64,000 nucleotides of DNA from Reyranella aquatilis (GTDB lineage Bacteria; Pseudomonadota; Alphaproteobacteria; Reyranellales; Reyranellaceae). The notes under the pieces are model-generated. The model was not told the DNA's origin, searched no databases, and saw only the letters and a list, made by a program, of their open reading frames with translations. The DNA is taken from positions 124,001 through 188,000 of the forward strand of contig NZ_JAJISD010000005.1 in the NCBI RefSeq assembly GCF_020880995.1, read 5' to 3'. Shown piece after piece: positions 52,501 to 63,177 of this stretch (position 1 is the first letter of the stretch; every line of letters starts with the position of its first letter). A program made the translations under genes and the position numbers.

Positions 52501-52836
52501 GATCTCGTGGGAGCGCGCATAGACGGTGTGGTCGCTCGCCGCGATTCCGTGTTCCCAGGCCAGCGCGCCGGACACGCATTCGCGCAGATGATCGTTGATG
52601 ATCGGCACGAAGCTGTCGATCGTGAGTTGGCCGAGCGAAACACCGACGACAACCGCGATCTCGCCCGACCACGGATTCATGATCCCGACGCCGGTCGGGG
52701 TATCGACGATGATGCCGTTATGCACGGTGACGGGGCCAAGATCGAGCTTGTCCCGGGCCGGATCGAAGCCGGTAATGTCGGCACCGTCCGACGTGATCTG
52801 GAAGATTCTTCCGGTCGCGCCTGCTTCGTTCGCCAT
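49501..52836 (-). CDS. large secreted protein with Calx-beta domains and two CBM2-like cellulose-binding modules
   Basis: The 1111-residue acidic protein has no classical signal peptide. Residues 1-300 hold three loose repeats of the type FDPARDKLDLG, FNPATDTVDFRYFG and FDPSKDTLDFGWF. Five Calx-beta domains follow at about 320-432, 439-549, 553-665, 670-781 and 896-1007. CBM2-like modules lie at 790-870 (VSDNWGAGFIGNMQV, GWTVGFDAAFAITNIWNAQI) and 1018-1100 (VDSWNGGFNAAVSLHNHGEAVSGWQLEI in part). No catalytic domain was found. It is likely an extracellular adhesin that binds polysaccharide, probably exported by a type I system. GGAGGGAAGG precedes the start. Confidence 0.85.
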   Translation of the reverse strand: MANEAGATGRIFQITSDGADITGFDPARDKLDLGPVTVHNGIIVDTPTGVGIMNPWSGEIAVVVGVSLGQLTIDSFVPIINDHLRECVSGALAWEHGIAASDHTVYARSHEIGQIDRVAFNPATDTVDFRYFGTREQIYMTNNPEGVVISNSGTGQALILLGVTTAELKAENFVFYFAEAREDRVALQLGFSSVPDSQIKPQGVPIAGTNNWPTAAGNGAPPSGQTGTTTVIDWHYGIDTVIAFDPSKDTLDFGWFKASEFSVKEVDGSTVISIEGNRQTYVLTGVSLAELDHNNIAARDATARAEWQQLIDSAEGPAPAVPQLSVANGTLAEGNAGRSQMVFTVTLSQAATGPVSVGYTTSNGTATAGQDYASVVGTLTFAAGETAKTVSVDILGDTLVETNETFLLSLSSPTGATIARGQATGTIVNDDIDTQPDALPALSIADLSIKEGNGEHNHFMFVVTLDKASSAPVTVQYKTVDGSAAGGVDYATSSGTVTFAPGTTSQMIHVDIKGDSVAEADETFTVLLSSPVGATIADGSGTGTIINDDVVAPVLPSLSVSDATRVEGNSGTAKLNFTVSLSQAATGPVTVQYGTADGTASAGSDYAAKSGTLTFAAGQTSKTVSVNVSGDTAIEANETLTLNLSGASGATIADGSGIGTITNDDVAAPALPSLSVSDATRVEGNSGTAKLNFTVSLSQAATAPVTVQYGTADGTARAGSDYTAKSGTLTFAAGQTSKTISVNVSGDTLVETNETLTLNLSGASGATIADGSGTGTITNDDGTAPTGGAAVDYKVSDNWGAGFIGNMQVAAGETALKGWTVGFDAAFAITNIWNAQIVSHIGNHYVIKNMSYNGTVGANQETSFGFQATPGSDGTAATGFTLNGISSGSETPASAPVLPSLSISDATRAEGDSGTAMLDFTVSLSKAATGPVTVQYGTANDTASAGSDYTAKSGTLTFAAGEQSKVIQVAIAGDKLAEGNEKFTVTLTDAQGATIGRGAATATIKDDDTTSHGPSSGDMQALMAVVDSWNGGFNAAVSLHNHGEAVSGWQLEIETQSEITSIWNAEIVSHDASGYVVRNAAWNGKVDAEADVSFGFTATGPADPAKFDFLI
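50494..51174 (-). repeat. tandem DNA repeat encoding Calx-beta domains 3 and 4
   Basis: Two units of about 333 bases (50842-51174 and 50494-50826), 348 bases apart, encode nearly the same protein sequence (from LPSLSVSDATRVEGNS to the IT-NDD end). The DNA is also nearly the same over long runs. A recent internal duplication is the simplest reading. Domain 5 is a more distant copy. Confidence 0.85.
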
Positions 52837-53004
52837 GTCCTTCCCTCCGGCTGGTTGTCACCGACAGCGTCTCGCCGGATGAGATGTCATGATCCCGGAG
52901 AGGAACAGACACCAACCGCAGGTACTCGACGAACGCGGCCGATTAATCGGTGAACGAGCGAGAGGCCGGCAAGATCGGCGGCTACGGACGCAACGCCCAA
53001 AGAA

Positions 53005-53030
53005 AAAGGGCCGGCGGATGCCGGCCCTTT
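53005..53030 (-). terminator. intrinsic terminator after the RidA gene
   Basis: AAAGGGCCGGC-ATCC-GCCGGCCCTTT is followed on the minus strand by TTCTTTGGG. It lies 21 bases after the RidA stop. Confidence 0.88.
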
Positions 53031-53050
53031 TCCATTGAAGCGGACGCGCC

Positions 53051-53398
53051 TTACTTGGCGGCCTGGATCATGATCTCGACCTTGAGGCCGGGGGCGGCGA
53101 GCTTCGCCTCGACCGTCGCACGGGCCGGGGTGTTGCCGGGGGAGACCCAGGCGTCCCAGACTTCGTTCATCTGGCTCCAGGTCGAGATGTCGGTCAGCCA
53201 GATGTTGGCCGAGAGCACCTTCGACTTGTCCGTGCCGGCCTCGGCCAGGAACTTGTCGACCTTGTCGAGGATCTGCTTGGTCTGGCCCTTCACGTCGGCC
53301 TTGGCGTCGTCGGCGGTGAGGCCGGCGAGATAGACCGTGTCGCCATGGACCACGGCGCTGCTCATGCGGGGGCCGGCGTTGATGCGCTTGATGCTCAT
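53051..53398 (-). CDS. RidA family protein (enamine/imine deaminase-like)
   Basis: The 115-residue protein belongs to the YjgF/YER057c/UK114 (RidA) family, whose members deaminate reactive enamine intermediates. AGPRMSSAVVHGDTVYLAGLT, GQTKQILDKVDKFLAEAG, NIWLTDISTWSQMNEVWDAWV and PARATVEAKLAAPGLKVEI follow the family pattern, including the conserved arginine in PARATVEAKL. A paralogue lies 48 bases upstream on the same strand and a fragment of a third copy lies at 49433. The operon looks dedicated to this family. Substrate unknown. Confidence 0.92.
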   Translation of the reverse strand: MSIKRINAGPRMSSAVVHGDTVYLAGLTADDAKADVKGQTKQILDKVDKFLAEAGTDKSKVLSANIWLTDISTWSQMNEVWDAWVSPGNTPARATVEAKLAAPGLKVEIMIQAAK

Positions 53399-53446
53399 GC
53401 TCTCTCTCCTCTGGAAACTGAAAAGCGGGCGGGACCTTAGCAGAGG

Positions 53447-53797
53447 CTAGATCGCCGCGACGACCATGATTTCCACCTTCATGTCCGGGTCGTTCAGGCG
53501 GGCCTGCACGGTGGCGCGGGCCGGCGTGTGGCCGGGCACCACCCAGGCGTCCCAAACCTGGTTCATGGCCGCAAAATCGGAGATATCGCTCAGCCAGATC
53601 GTGGCGGTCAGGATTTTCGTCTTGTCGCTGCCACCCTTGGCCAGCAGCGCGTCGATCTCCGCCAGCGCCTGCCGGACCTGCCCGGTGATGTCGAGACTCG
53701 TATCCTCGGGAATCATGCCCGAACAGTAGATGCGGTTGCCCAGGATGACGGCCTCGCTCATGCGCGGGCCGACGTCGATTCGCGTGATGGTGCTCAT
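53447..53797 (-). CDS. RidA family protein, paralogue
   Basis: The 116-residue protein parallels its neighbour: VGPRMSEAVILGNRIYCSGMIPED, QVRQALAEIDALLAKGGSDKTK, IWLSDISDFAAMNQVWDAW and PARATVQARLNDPDMKVEIMV with the conserved arginine. The start at 53797 is set by alignment with the paralogue; the much longer open frame upstream is antisense to a CoA-transferase gene. The two genes are 48 bases apart and probably co-transcribed. The divergent CoA-transferase starts 114 bases away. Confidence 0.92.
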   Translation of the reverse strand: MSTITRIDVGPRMSEAVILGNRIYCSGMIPEDTSLDITGQVRQALAEIDALLAKGGSDKTKILTATIWLSDISDFAAMNQVWDAWVVPGHTPARATVQARLNDPDMKVEIMVVAAI

Positions 53798-53911
53798 GAC
53801 CCGGAATCTAAAGCGCCTTCTCCCCTCGCACAACGGACCGGATACGCACTCCGCCCTCCCCGCGCCGCCGGTTCGCGTTACAGTCGCAGGAAGCCTATCG
53901 GAGCAAACGCC

Positions 53912-55147
53912 ATGACCACCCAGCCCCAGATACGACGGCCCCTCGACGGCATGCTCGTGCTCGATCTCGGGCAGATCTACAACGGCCCCTATTGCGGCCT
54001 GCAACTCGCGTTCATGGGCGCGCGCGTGCTCAAGATCGAGCCGCCGGAGGGCGACGTGGTGCGCCGCCGCAAGCGCGAGGTCGAGCCCTATCCGCTCGTG
54101 ATGCTCAACTCCAACAAGGAGTCGGTCGTCCTCGACTTCAAGCAGCCGCGCGGCAAGGAGCTGTTCCTGGCGCTGGTCGAGAAGGCCGACGTGCTGATCG
54201 AGAACTTCGCGGCGGGCGTCATGGACCGGCTCGGCCTCGGCTACGACGTGCTGAGCAAGCTCAATCCGCGCCTCGTCTATGGCGGCAGTTCGGGCTTCGG
54301 GCTCGACGGCCCCTATCGCGACCTCGCCGCGATGGACGTCACCATCCAGGCGATGAGCGGCATCACCAACGCCACGGGCGATGCCGACGGTCCGCCGACC
54401 AAGGCGGGCGCCGCGGTGTGCGACTTCCTCGCCGGCATCCATCTCTGCGCCGGCATCCTGGGCGCGCTGGTGCAACGCGAACGCACCGGCAAGGGACAGC
54501 GGGTCGAGGTCGCCATGCACGAAGCCGGCGCGATCTCCATCGCCTCGGCGCTGGGCGCGGTGATGGACGGCGACAGGAACGTGCCCGACCGCACCGGCAA
54601 CCGCCATCCCGCGCTCGCGATGGCGCCCTACAACACCTATCGCTGCCGCGACGGCTATGTCGCGATCTTCACCTCGGCCGAGCGGCACTGGGTGTCGATG
54701 TGCGGGATGCTGGGCCGCGAGGATCTGCTGACCAACCCCGAATTCACCACCACGCCGGGGCGCGCGAAGAACATGGCGGTAATCGACGACATGGTCGGCG
54801 CCTGGACGCTGCCGAAGACGAAGGACGAGGTGCTGGCCGCCCTCACCGAGGCGCGCGTGCCCTGCGCTCCGGTGAAGACGGCACGCGAGGTCGCCTACGA
54901 TCCCCATCTCGAGGCGCGCGGATTCTGGGTCGATGTCGAGCACCCGCGCCGCGGCAAGACCCGCGTGCCGATCTCGCCGATCCGGCTCCACACTGGCGGC
55001 AAGTCGGAGATCAAGCGGCCCGCGCCGACCCTGGGACAGCACACCGACGCGGTGCTGGGCGAACTCCTGGGCCTGCAGTCTGATGAACTCGGCAAGCTGC
55101 GCACCGACGAGGTGACGGTGCCAGTAACGGAGCGGAAGAAGAAATAG
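53912..55147 (+). CDS. CaiB/BaiF family (class III) CoA-transferase
   Basis: The 411-residue protein starts with RRPLDGMLVLDLGQIYNGPYCGLQLAFMGA. CoA-binding blocks are ARVLKIEPPEGDVVRR, NSNKESVVLDFKQPRGKELF and LIENFAAGVMDRLGLGYDVL. The active aspartate lies in LAAMDVTIQAMSG. GQRVEVAMHEAGAIS and RHPALAMAPYNTYRCRDGYVAIF support the assignment. It differs clearly from the CaiB gene at 15356. The start at 53912 follows a weak ribosome site (CGGAGC). The substrate is unknown. Confidence 0.92.
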   Translation: MTTQPQIRRPLDGMLVLDLGQIYNGPYCGLQLAFMGARVLKIEPPEGDVVRRRKREVEPYPLVMLNSNKESVVLDFKQPRGKELFLALVEKADVLIENFAAGVMDRLGLGYDVLSKLNPRLVYGGSSGFGLDGPYRDLAAMDVTIQAMSGITNATGDADGPPTKAGAAVCDFLAGIHLCAGILGALVQRERTGKGQRVEVAMHEAGAISIASALGAVMDGDRNVPDRTGNRHPALAMAPYNTYRCRDGYVAIFTSAERHWVSMCGMLGREDLLTNPEFTTTPGRAKNMAVIDDMVGAWTLPKTKDEVLAALTEARVPCAPVKTAREVAYDPHLEARGFWVDVEHPRRGKTRVPISPIRLHTGGKSEIKRPAPTLGQHTDAVLGELLGLQSDELGKLRTDEVTVPVTERKKK

Positions 55148-55151
55148 GGAA

Positions 55152-55266
55152 TCAGACTCCTCTCCCCCGCCAGGGGGAGAGGTTGGGTGAGGGGGTTGCG
55201 CACGAACGCTTCGCCCCACCCCCTCACCTGGCCTCTCCCCCGAGCGGGGGAGAGGGACATGAGATG
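55152..55266. repeat. family B inverted-repeat element (copy)
   Basis: Left end CAGACTCCTCTCCCCCGCCA then GGGGGAGAGGTTGGGTGAGG; right end CCCCCTCACCTGGCCTCTCC followed by CCCGAGCGGGGGAGAGGGAC. The whole is a large imperfect palindrome of about 115 bases with its own hairpin at each end. It agrees with the element at 43705-43815 over most of its length. Confidence 0.9.
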
Positions 55267-55279
55267 AAGGAGAAACGCC

Positions 55280-56116
55280 ATGCCGATCATCGACTCGCAG
55301 GTCCATGCGTACGAAGCCAACACGCAGAAGCGGCCATGGGCGACGGTACCGAACTGGCCGCCGCACGTGACCGGCGACGAGATGGTGGCGGCGATGGACA
55401 AGGTTGGCGTCGACGGCGCGATCTTCATCTCGTCCTTCTCGATGTACCGCTACGACGGCAGCTATGCCGAGGAAGTGGCCCGCCAGCACCCCGGCCGCAT
55501 GGCGATCGTGAAGCCGGTCGATCCGGACGATCCGAACGTGGCCGACGTGGTCGCGAAGTGGAAGGAGACGCAGGGCGCGGTCGGCATCCGCATCTTCCTG
55601 CGCGAGGAGGAGAAGCGCGCGCCCGACCATCCCGGCTTCGACCGCATCTGCAAGGCCGCCGTCGACTACGACTTCCCGCTGAATTTCCTGTTCTGGGGCA
55701 GGGTCGACGACGGCATCAAGCTGATCGACCGCCATCCCAACACCCGCTTCATCGTCGACCATCTCGGCCTGCTGCAGCCGCGCGTCCCGCCGGCGCCTGC
55801 CGAGCCGTGGGCCGACCTGCCGAAGATCCTCGATCTGGCGAAGCGTCCGAACGCGGTGATCAAGGTGAGCGGCGCCTGCACGCTCTCGAAGCAGCCCTAC
55901 CCCTTCCCCGACATCTGGGATCCTCTGAAGCGCGTATTCGACGCCTGGGGCTTCGAGCGCTGCCTCTGGGGCACCGACTGGACCCGCGCCTTCGCCGTCG
56001 TGAACTACGAAAACGCGGTGAAGCCGTTCCTGGAGACGAAGACGCTGAGCGACAGCGAACGCGCAATGCTGATGGGCGGTGCGTGCACCAGGGCCTACGG
56101 CTGGTCGCCGGGTTGA
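55280..56116 (+). CDS. amidohydrolase family (TIM-barrel) protein
   Basis: The 278-residue protein is of the Amidohydro_2 group (lactonases, decarboxylases). MPIIDSQVHAYE is the N-terminal metal motif with one histidine. GAIFISSFSMYRYDGSYAEEV, AVGIRIFLREEE, FIVDHLGLLQ and RCLWGTDWTRAF with the catalytic aspartate follow. GAAGGAG lies 7 bases before the start. It may act with the upstream CaiB transferase, from which it is separated only by a repeat element. A decarboxylase or lactonase cannot be told apart. Confidence 0.88.
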   Translation: MPIIDSQVHAYEANTQKRPWATVPNWPPHVTGDEMVAAMDKVGVDGAIFISSFSMYRYDGSYAEEVARQHPGRMAIVKPVDPDDPNVADVVAKWKETQGAVGIRIFLREEEKRAPDHPGFDRICKAAVDYDFPLNFLFWGRVDDGIKLIDRHPNTRFIVDHLGLLQPRVPPAPAEPWADLPKILDLAKRPNAVIKVSGACTLSKQPYPFPDIWDPLKRVFDAWGFERCLWGTDWTRAFAVVNYENAVKPFLETKTLSDSERAMLMGGACTRAYGWSPG

Positions 56117-56117
56117 T

Positions 56118-56190
56118 TGTCATTCCGAGCGCAGCGAGGGACCTTTAGCTTCTGCCGACGCAAAGGTCTCTCGCTGCGCTCGGGATGACA
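56118..56190. repeat. family A palindromic element (copy 3)
   Basis: TGTCATTCCGAGCGCAGCGA and its imperfect inverse (CTCGCTGCGCTCGGGATGAC) surround a short loop. Two differences break the stem. The same 5' TGTCAT and GGGACC ends occur in the copies at 2137 and 27468. It separates two convergent genes and may serve as a bidirectional end. Confidence 0.88.
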
Positions 56191-56198
56191 GCGTGCGC

Positions 56199-57782
<1,584 letters not shown>

Positions 57783-57843
57783 TTTTCAGGGGGTCCTTCG
57801 GGGTGGCGAGGGGGTAGCGGACAGGTCCGGTGGCGTCAACTCG

Positions 57844-57875
57844 GGCAGAGGGCCGTTTCTCCCCGGCCCTCTGCC
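57844..57875. other. strong hairpin in the prfC divergent region
   Basis: GGCAGAGGGCCG pairs with CGGCCCTCTGCC (12 bp) across an 8-base loop. It is in the 5' region of prfC on the minus strand and of the HEPN-like gene on the plus strand. It has no T tract on either side. Its role is unknown. Confidence 0.6.
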
Positions 57876-57963
57876 TGCCTGACGCTTGGTCGCCCTGCCG
57901 AGGTTTGTTAGTACGGCGCGGGCTTTTTCCGGCGCGCAGATCGGGCCGAATGGATTGGGGTCA

Positions 57964-58980
57964 ATGGACAAGACGAAGGCTGGCGGGACACCAATCGCGC
58001 TGCGCGTGCTGAAAGAACTGGTACTGCCGCTGGCGGGCGGTGTCGCCTACGGCGCGGTCGTTGCCCAGGCCAAGCAGATGCCGCTCGACGGCGTGACGGC
58101 GGGCGGCGTGGCCTTCTTCTGCATCCTGGCCGCGCAAGGTCTCGTGCTGGGCGCGGCCCGCGCCGCCCGGAACGAGAAGGCGGCCCCGCCAGCCCTGCCC
58201 GCGCCGCCGTCCGAGCCCGCCAGGCTGCCGGCGCCCGAAAAGGAGCCCGCCCAGGAGCCCACCCGTGAGCCCGTCGGAGAGGCGGCGAAGGAAGCGGCAA
58301 AGGCGCCGAAGTCCCCGCCCCTGATCGTCATCGAACCCACCTTCGAGCCGGTCGCCGCGCCCGTTTCCATGACGGTCGTCGAACTGGCCCTGACGCCCGC
58401 GCCTGCCCCCAAGCCCGCCAACGACTTCGTCAGCATCCGCGTCGGCGTCGAGGAACTGAAGGAACAGGGCGTGTGGCCCGAGCCCGTCGAGGAAAAGCCG
58501 GATGACGGCCAGCGGCCACTCTTCCGCAACCTCGCCCATTCACCGGCCACCAGAACGCCCGTGGAAGCGCTGGCGCCGAAGCAGCTCCTCGACCTCAAGA
58601 TGCCGTACCAGGCCGTGCTCAACGCCGCCGTGAACTTCGAGCGCGAGATCAAGCGCCGCGCCGGCCTGCCCGACGACCGCATCGTGGCGCTCGAAAGCCT
58701 GTTCGAGCAGGAGCGCTTCAACCTGTCGAGCGAGCAGCAGAAGCAGCTCGATACGCTGCGCCGCATCCGCAACAACATCCTCCACGGCTTCGAAACCCTG
58801 GTCGATCCGGTCGAGGCGGCTGCGCTCGTCGCCGCCTTTGACCGCGCGGCATCATGGTTCGATCTTGCGAACATCACACGGGAGAAATCCGAGAAAGAAG
58901 AGCCCGAGACTCCCGTGAAGGTGAAGGGACCCACGAATGATGAGGCAGAAGAACCCGCGAAAGAAAAACTTACTGACTAG
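57964..58980 (+). CDS. membrane-anchored protein with HEPN-like C-terminal motif
   Basis: The 338-residue protein has two hydrophobic helices near residues 14-35 (LKELVLPLAGGVAYGAVVA) and 43-64, then a long Pro/Ala/Glu-rich linker (about 70-205). A helical domain (205-305) follows, with QAVLNAAVNFEREIKRRAGL and LRRIRNNILHGFE. R269-N270-x3-H274 fits the Rx4-6H motif of HEPN RNases and other HEPN-fold proteins. The tail is charged. The start at 57964 is preferred to an in-frame ATG at 57886. Its function is unknown; toxin or nucleotide-binding scaffold roles are possible. Confidence 0.65.
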   Translation: MDKTKAGGTPIALRVLKELVLPLAGGVAYGAVVAQAKQMPLDGVTAGGVAFFCILAAQGLVLGAARAARNEKAAPPALPAPPSEPARLPAPEKEPAQEPTREPVGEAAKEAAKAPKSPPLIVIEPTFEPVAAPVSMTVVELALTPAPAPKPANDFVSIRVGVEELKEQGVWPEPVEEKPDDGQRPLFRNLAHSPATRTPVEALAPKQLLDLKMPYQAVLNAAVNFEREIKRRAGLPDDRIVALESLFEQERFNLSSEQQKQLDTLRRIRNNILHGFETLVDPVEAAALVAAFDRAASWFDLANITREKSEKEEPETPVKVKGPTNDEAEEPAKEKLTD

Positions 58981-59001
58981 AAAGTTGCAGCTGCCATCCA
59001 G

Positions 59002-59553
59002 CTAACCATCGTGGCTGTAGCGGACATGCTCAGACCTAGGAAGCACTGGAGGGTTTGCCACAATCCTCGGCCACACGTCTCGAGCTAGGGTATTCGCGAT
59101 ATTGTGCCTTGAGTAATGAATATGCGACCCGCCTTTTTTCCAATGATTGCCAGCTTGCCGCATATCCCGCTGATCAAAGTAAAAAAGGTGCCATTCAGGT
59201 GTCTGTGGATTGTGAATCAAGTGGGCTGAGAAAAGGCGCCGGTCTTCAAAAGTCTGAAAGATCTTCCTTATAAACTTCCTCGCCTTGCCGCGTGCCGGTC
59301 CTACGCCATTTTGCGCTAACGACCCCATTTCTTCGTCGGTCGGATCAAGGTGCAAGGGTCGATGTTCATACTGATGAACAAGGTACTGAAATGGCGCGAG
59401 CGCACCGATGCGCGCGTTCAGCAATACATTGGCGAAGTCCGACCCCGTGATTGTGACCTCACGGCAATACTTTTGAACCGCGGCTTTGTTGGGAAGCCGC
59501 ATGAGGTCCAGGACTGCTGACCTTACATAGCCAGCCGGAGGTTCGTCGCTCAT
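59002..59553 (-). CDS. hypothetical protein of lower GC content
   Basis: The 183-residue soluble protein begins MSDEPPAGYVRSAVLDLMRLPNK. C-terminal blocks AHLIHNPQTPEWHLFYFDQRDM and HWKKGGSHIHYSRHNI (the second quoted fully, the first in part) are rich in His, Trp and aromatic residues and look like a conserved core. GC content is about half by eye, well below the neighbours, and A/T-rich codons are common, which suggests horizontal gain. It is convergent with the HEPN-like gene, 21 bases away. No family was recognised. Confidence 0.7.
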   Translation of the reverse strand: MSDEPPAGYVRSAVLDLMRLPNKAAVQKYCREVTITGSDFANVLLNARIGALAPFQYLVHQYEHRPLHLDPTDEEMGSLAQNGVGPARGKARKFIRKIFQTFEDRRLFSAHLIHNPQTPEWHLFYFDQRDMRQAGNHWKKGGSHIHYSRHNIANTLARDVWPRIVANPPVLPRSEHVRYSHDG

Positions 59554-59741
59554 CGCTTTGGCGTCCTACTTGCCGCCACAGTAGGTGATCGCAGCATTGC
59601 CAGCCCATCCGTGGCCACGAATATCAGCACCACCATCAAGAACCAAGTCTTCGCAAGGCTTTCATTGTCGATGGGCGAGAATCTCCACCGCTCAGCTTTC
59701 GAAGCTAGTGCTGGCCCCAATCATCCCGCTACACTCCCGCC

Positions 59742-61169
<1,428 letters not shown>

Positions 61170-61177
61170 CTTCTCTT

Positions 61178-61279
61178 CCTCCTCTCCCCCGCAGGGGGAG
61201 AGGCTGGGTGAGGGGGCGACGCACCTCTCGTAACCCCCTCACCTAACCTCTCCCCCTATCGGGGGGAGAGGAATATGAG
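61178..61279. repeat. family B inverted-repeat element (copy)
   Basis: CCTCTCCCCCGCAGGGGGAG followed by AGGCTGGGTGAGGGGGCGAC on the left. TAACCCCCTCACCTAACCTC then TCCCCCTATCGGGGGGAGAG on the right. The two halves are inverted repeats. It lies between convergent genes. Confidence 0.9.
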
Positions 61280-63088
61280 TCAGGAATTCAGTTCCTCGCG
61301 CAGCATCTCGAGCTCCAGCCACTCCGTCTCGGCGGCGTCGATCTCGGCCTGGGCCGTCCCGATGCGGTTGGTCTTGGCCTGGAAGCTCTTGGGATCGCGG
61401 CGGTACAGGTCGGGATCGGCCAGCGCCTGCTGCAAGGTCGCGATCTCGGCCTGCAGGGCCTCGATCTTCTTCGGCAGTTCGACCAGGGCGCGTTCGCGCT
61501 TGTAGCCGAGGCGGGCCTTGCCCGGCGCTGCCGGCTTCGGCGCAGGCGGCTTGTCCTTCGCGCGTGACGGCGTGACACCCGTTGGCTCCACGCGCGGCCC
61601 GCGCTGGGCCACGTAGTCGCTGTAGCCGCCGGCATATTCGGTCGCCGTGCCGTCGCCTTCGAGCACGATGGTCGAGGTGACGAGCCGGTCGAGGAAGTCG
61701 CGGTCATGGCTCACCAGCAGGACGGTGCCGTCGTAATCGTCGAGCGCTTCCTGCAGCAGGTCGAGCGTGTCCGCGTCGAGATCGTTGGTCGGCTCGTCGA
61801 GCACGATCATGTTCGACGGCGCGGCCAGCGCCTTGGCGAGCAGCAGGCGGTTGCGCTCGCCGCCGGAGAGGGTGCGCACCGGCTGGCGCGCCTGCTCGTC
61901 GCGGAACAGGTACTCGCGCAGATAGGTCATCACATGCGTGAGATGCCCGCGCACCAGAACATGGTCGTTGCGGTCGGCCAGCGTGTCCCAGGGGGTCTTG
62001 TCGGGATCGAGGCCGATGCGGCGCTGGTCGATCACCACCGGCATCAGGTTGGCGCCGAGCTTCACCGTGCCGCTGTCGGGCTCGAGCTCGCCCATCAGCA
62101 TCTTGAGCAGCGTCGTCTTGCCCGCGCCGTTCGGCCCGATCAGGCCGATGCGGTTCTTGCGAAAGATGCGGGTCGAGAAATCCTGGACGATGACCTTGTC
62201 GCCCCAGCGCTTGGTGATGTTGCGTGCGGTGACGACCAGCGCGCCCGAGGCCTCGGCGCTGCCCGCCTCGATGGTGGCGCGGCCGACGGGGCCGATCTGC
62301 TGGCTGCGCTGCTGGCGGAGCGCCGCGAGTGCACGCAGGCGGCCTTCGTTGCGCGTGCGGCGGGCGCGGATCGACTTGCCGGCCCATTCGGTCTCGCGCT
62401 CGATCAGCCGGTCGAGCTTGTGCCGCTCCGTCGCCTCGCGTTCGAGGATGTCGGTCGACCAGGCCTCGAACTCGCCATAGCCCTTGTCGAGACGGCGGAC
62501 GATGCCGCGGTCGAGCCACAGCACGGCGCGCGTCAGGTTGGTGAGGAAGCGCCGGTCGTGACTCACCAGCACGTAGGCGCCGCGCCATTTCGAGAGCTTC
62601 TCTTCCAGCCACTCGATGGTCGGCAGGTCGAGATGGTTGGTCGGCTCGTCGAGCAGCATGACGTCGGGCTCGGCGATCAGCACGCGGGCCAGCGCCGCGC
62701 GCCGCGCCTCGCCGCCCGATAGCGTCGTCGGATCGCGATCGCCGGCGAGCTTCATGTCGTCGAGGATGGCGGCGACGCGATAGTCGTCGGGCCCCAGCGA
62801 ATCGGTGAGCGCCGAGCCGACATAATCGGCGACCGTGGCGTGGCCGGTGAAGTCCGGCTCCTGCGGCAGGGTGGCGACGGTGGCGCCGGGCTGGGCGAAG
62901 CGCTCGCCGGAATCGGCGATCGGCGCGCCCGCGAGGATGCGCAGCAGGGTCGACTTGCCGGCGCCGTTGCGGCCGACCAGCGACAGGCGCTCGCCCGGCG
63001 CGATGCCGAGATCGACGCCGGCCAGGATGGTCTGGTCGCCGAGATGGAAGCGAATGTCGCTCAGCGCAAGGAGGGGCGGATCGGCCAT
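61280..63088 (-). CDS. uup: ABC-F family ATP-binding protein (Uup type)
   Basis: The 602-residue protein has two ABC domains and no membrane part. Walker A motifs are GRNGAGKST and GPNGAGKTT, signatures TLSGGEARR and TLSGGERNR, and Walker B sites MLLDEPTNHLD and IVLDEPTNDLD. The linker lies at about 240-280. The C-terminal coiled coil (ELPKKIEALQAEIATLQQAL) is the Uup DNA-binding-like tail. Such proteins act on ribosomes or branched DNA. The start at 63088 (MADPPLLAL) fits the family better than 63127. Confidence 0.93.
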   Translation of the reverse strand: MADPPLLALSDIRFHLGDQTILAGVDLGIAPGERLSLVGRNGAGKSTLLRILAGAPIADSGERFAQPGATVATLPQEPDFTGHATVADYVGSALTDSLGPDDYRVAAILDDMKLAGDRDPTTLSGGEARRAALARVLIAEPDVMLLDEPTNHLDLPTIEWLEEKLSKWRGAYVLVSHDRRFLTNLTRAVLWLDRGIVRRLDKGYGEFEAWSTDILEREATERHKLDRLIERETEWAGKSIRARRTRNEGRLRALAALRQQRSQQIGPVGRATIEAGSAEASGALVVTARNITKRWGDKVIVQDFSTRIFRKNRIGLIGPNGAGKTTLLKMLMGELEPDSGTVKLGANLMPVVIDQRRIGLDPDKTPWDTLADRNDHVLVRGHLTHVMTYLREYLFRDEQARQPVRTLSGGERNRLLLAKALAAPSNMIVLDEPTNDLDADTLDLLQEALDDYDGTVLLVSHDRDFLDRLVTSTIVLEGDGTATEYAGGYSDYVAQRGPRVEPTGVTPSRAKDKPPAPKPAAPGKARLGYKRERALVELPKKIEALQAEIATLQQALADPDLYRRDPKSFQAKTNRIGTAQAEIDAAETEWLELEMLREELNS

Positions 63089-63177
63089 GGGAGGCGCTGT
63101 ATTGGCCGAACCTGACCGCGTCGGCAAGGTTTGCGGCGTTTGACGCGCCGGGCGGCGCCCTGCATGAAGGCGCCGTC

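Noticed and set aside
53447..55762. Open frame of 771 codons ending in a RidA domain
   Set aside because: The part before codon 655 is antisense to the CaiB-type and amidohydrolase genes. The RidA gene is taken to start at 53797.
57844..57875. Terminator of prfC or the HEPN-like gene
   Set aside because: The hairpin lies upstream of both genes and lacks a T tract.
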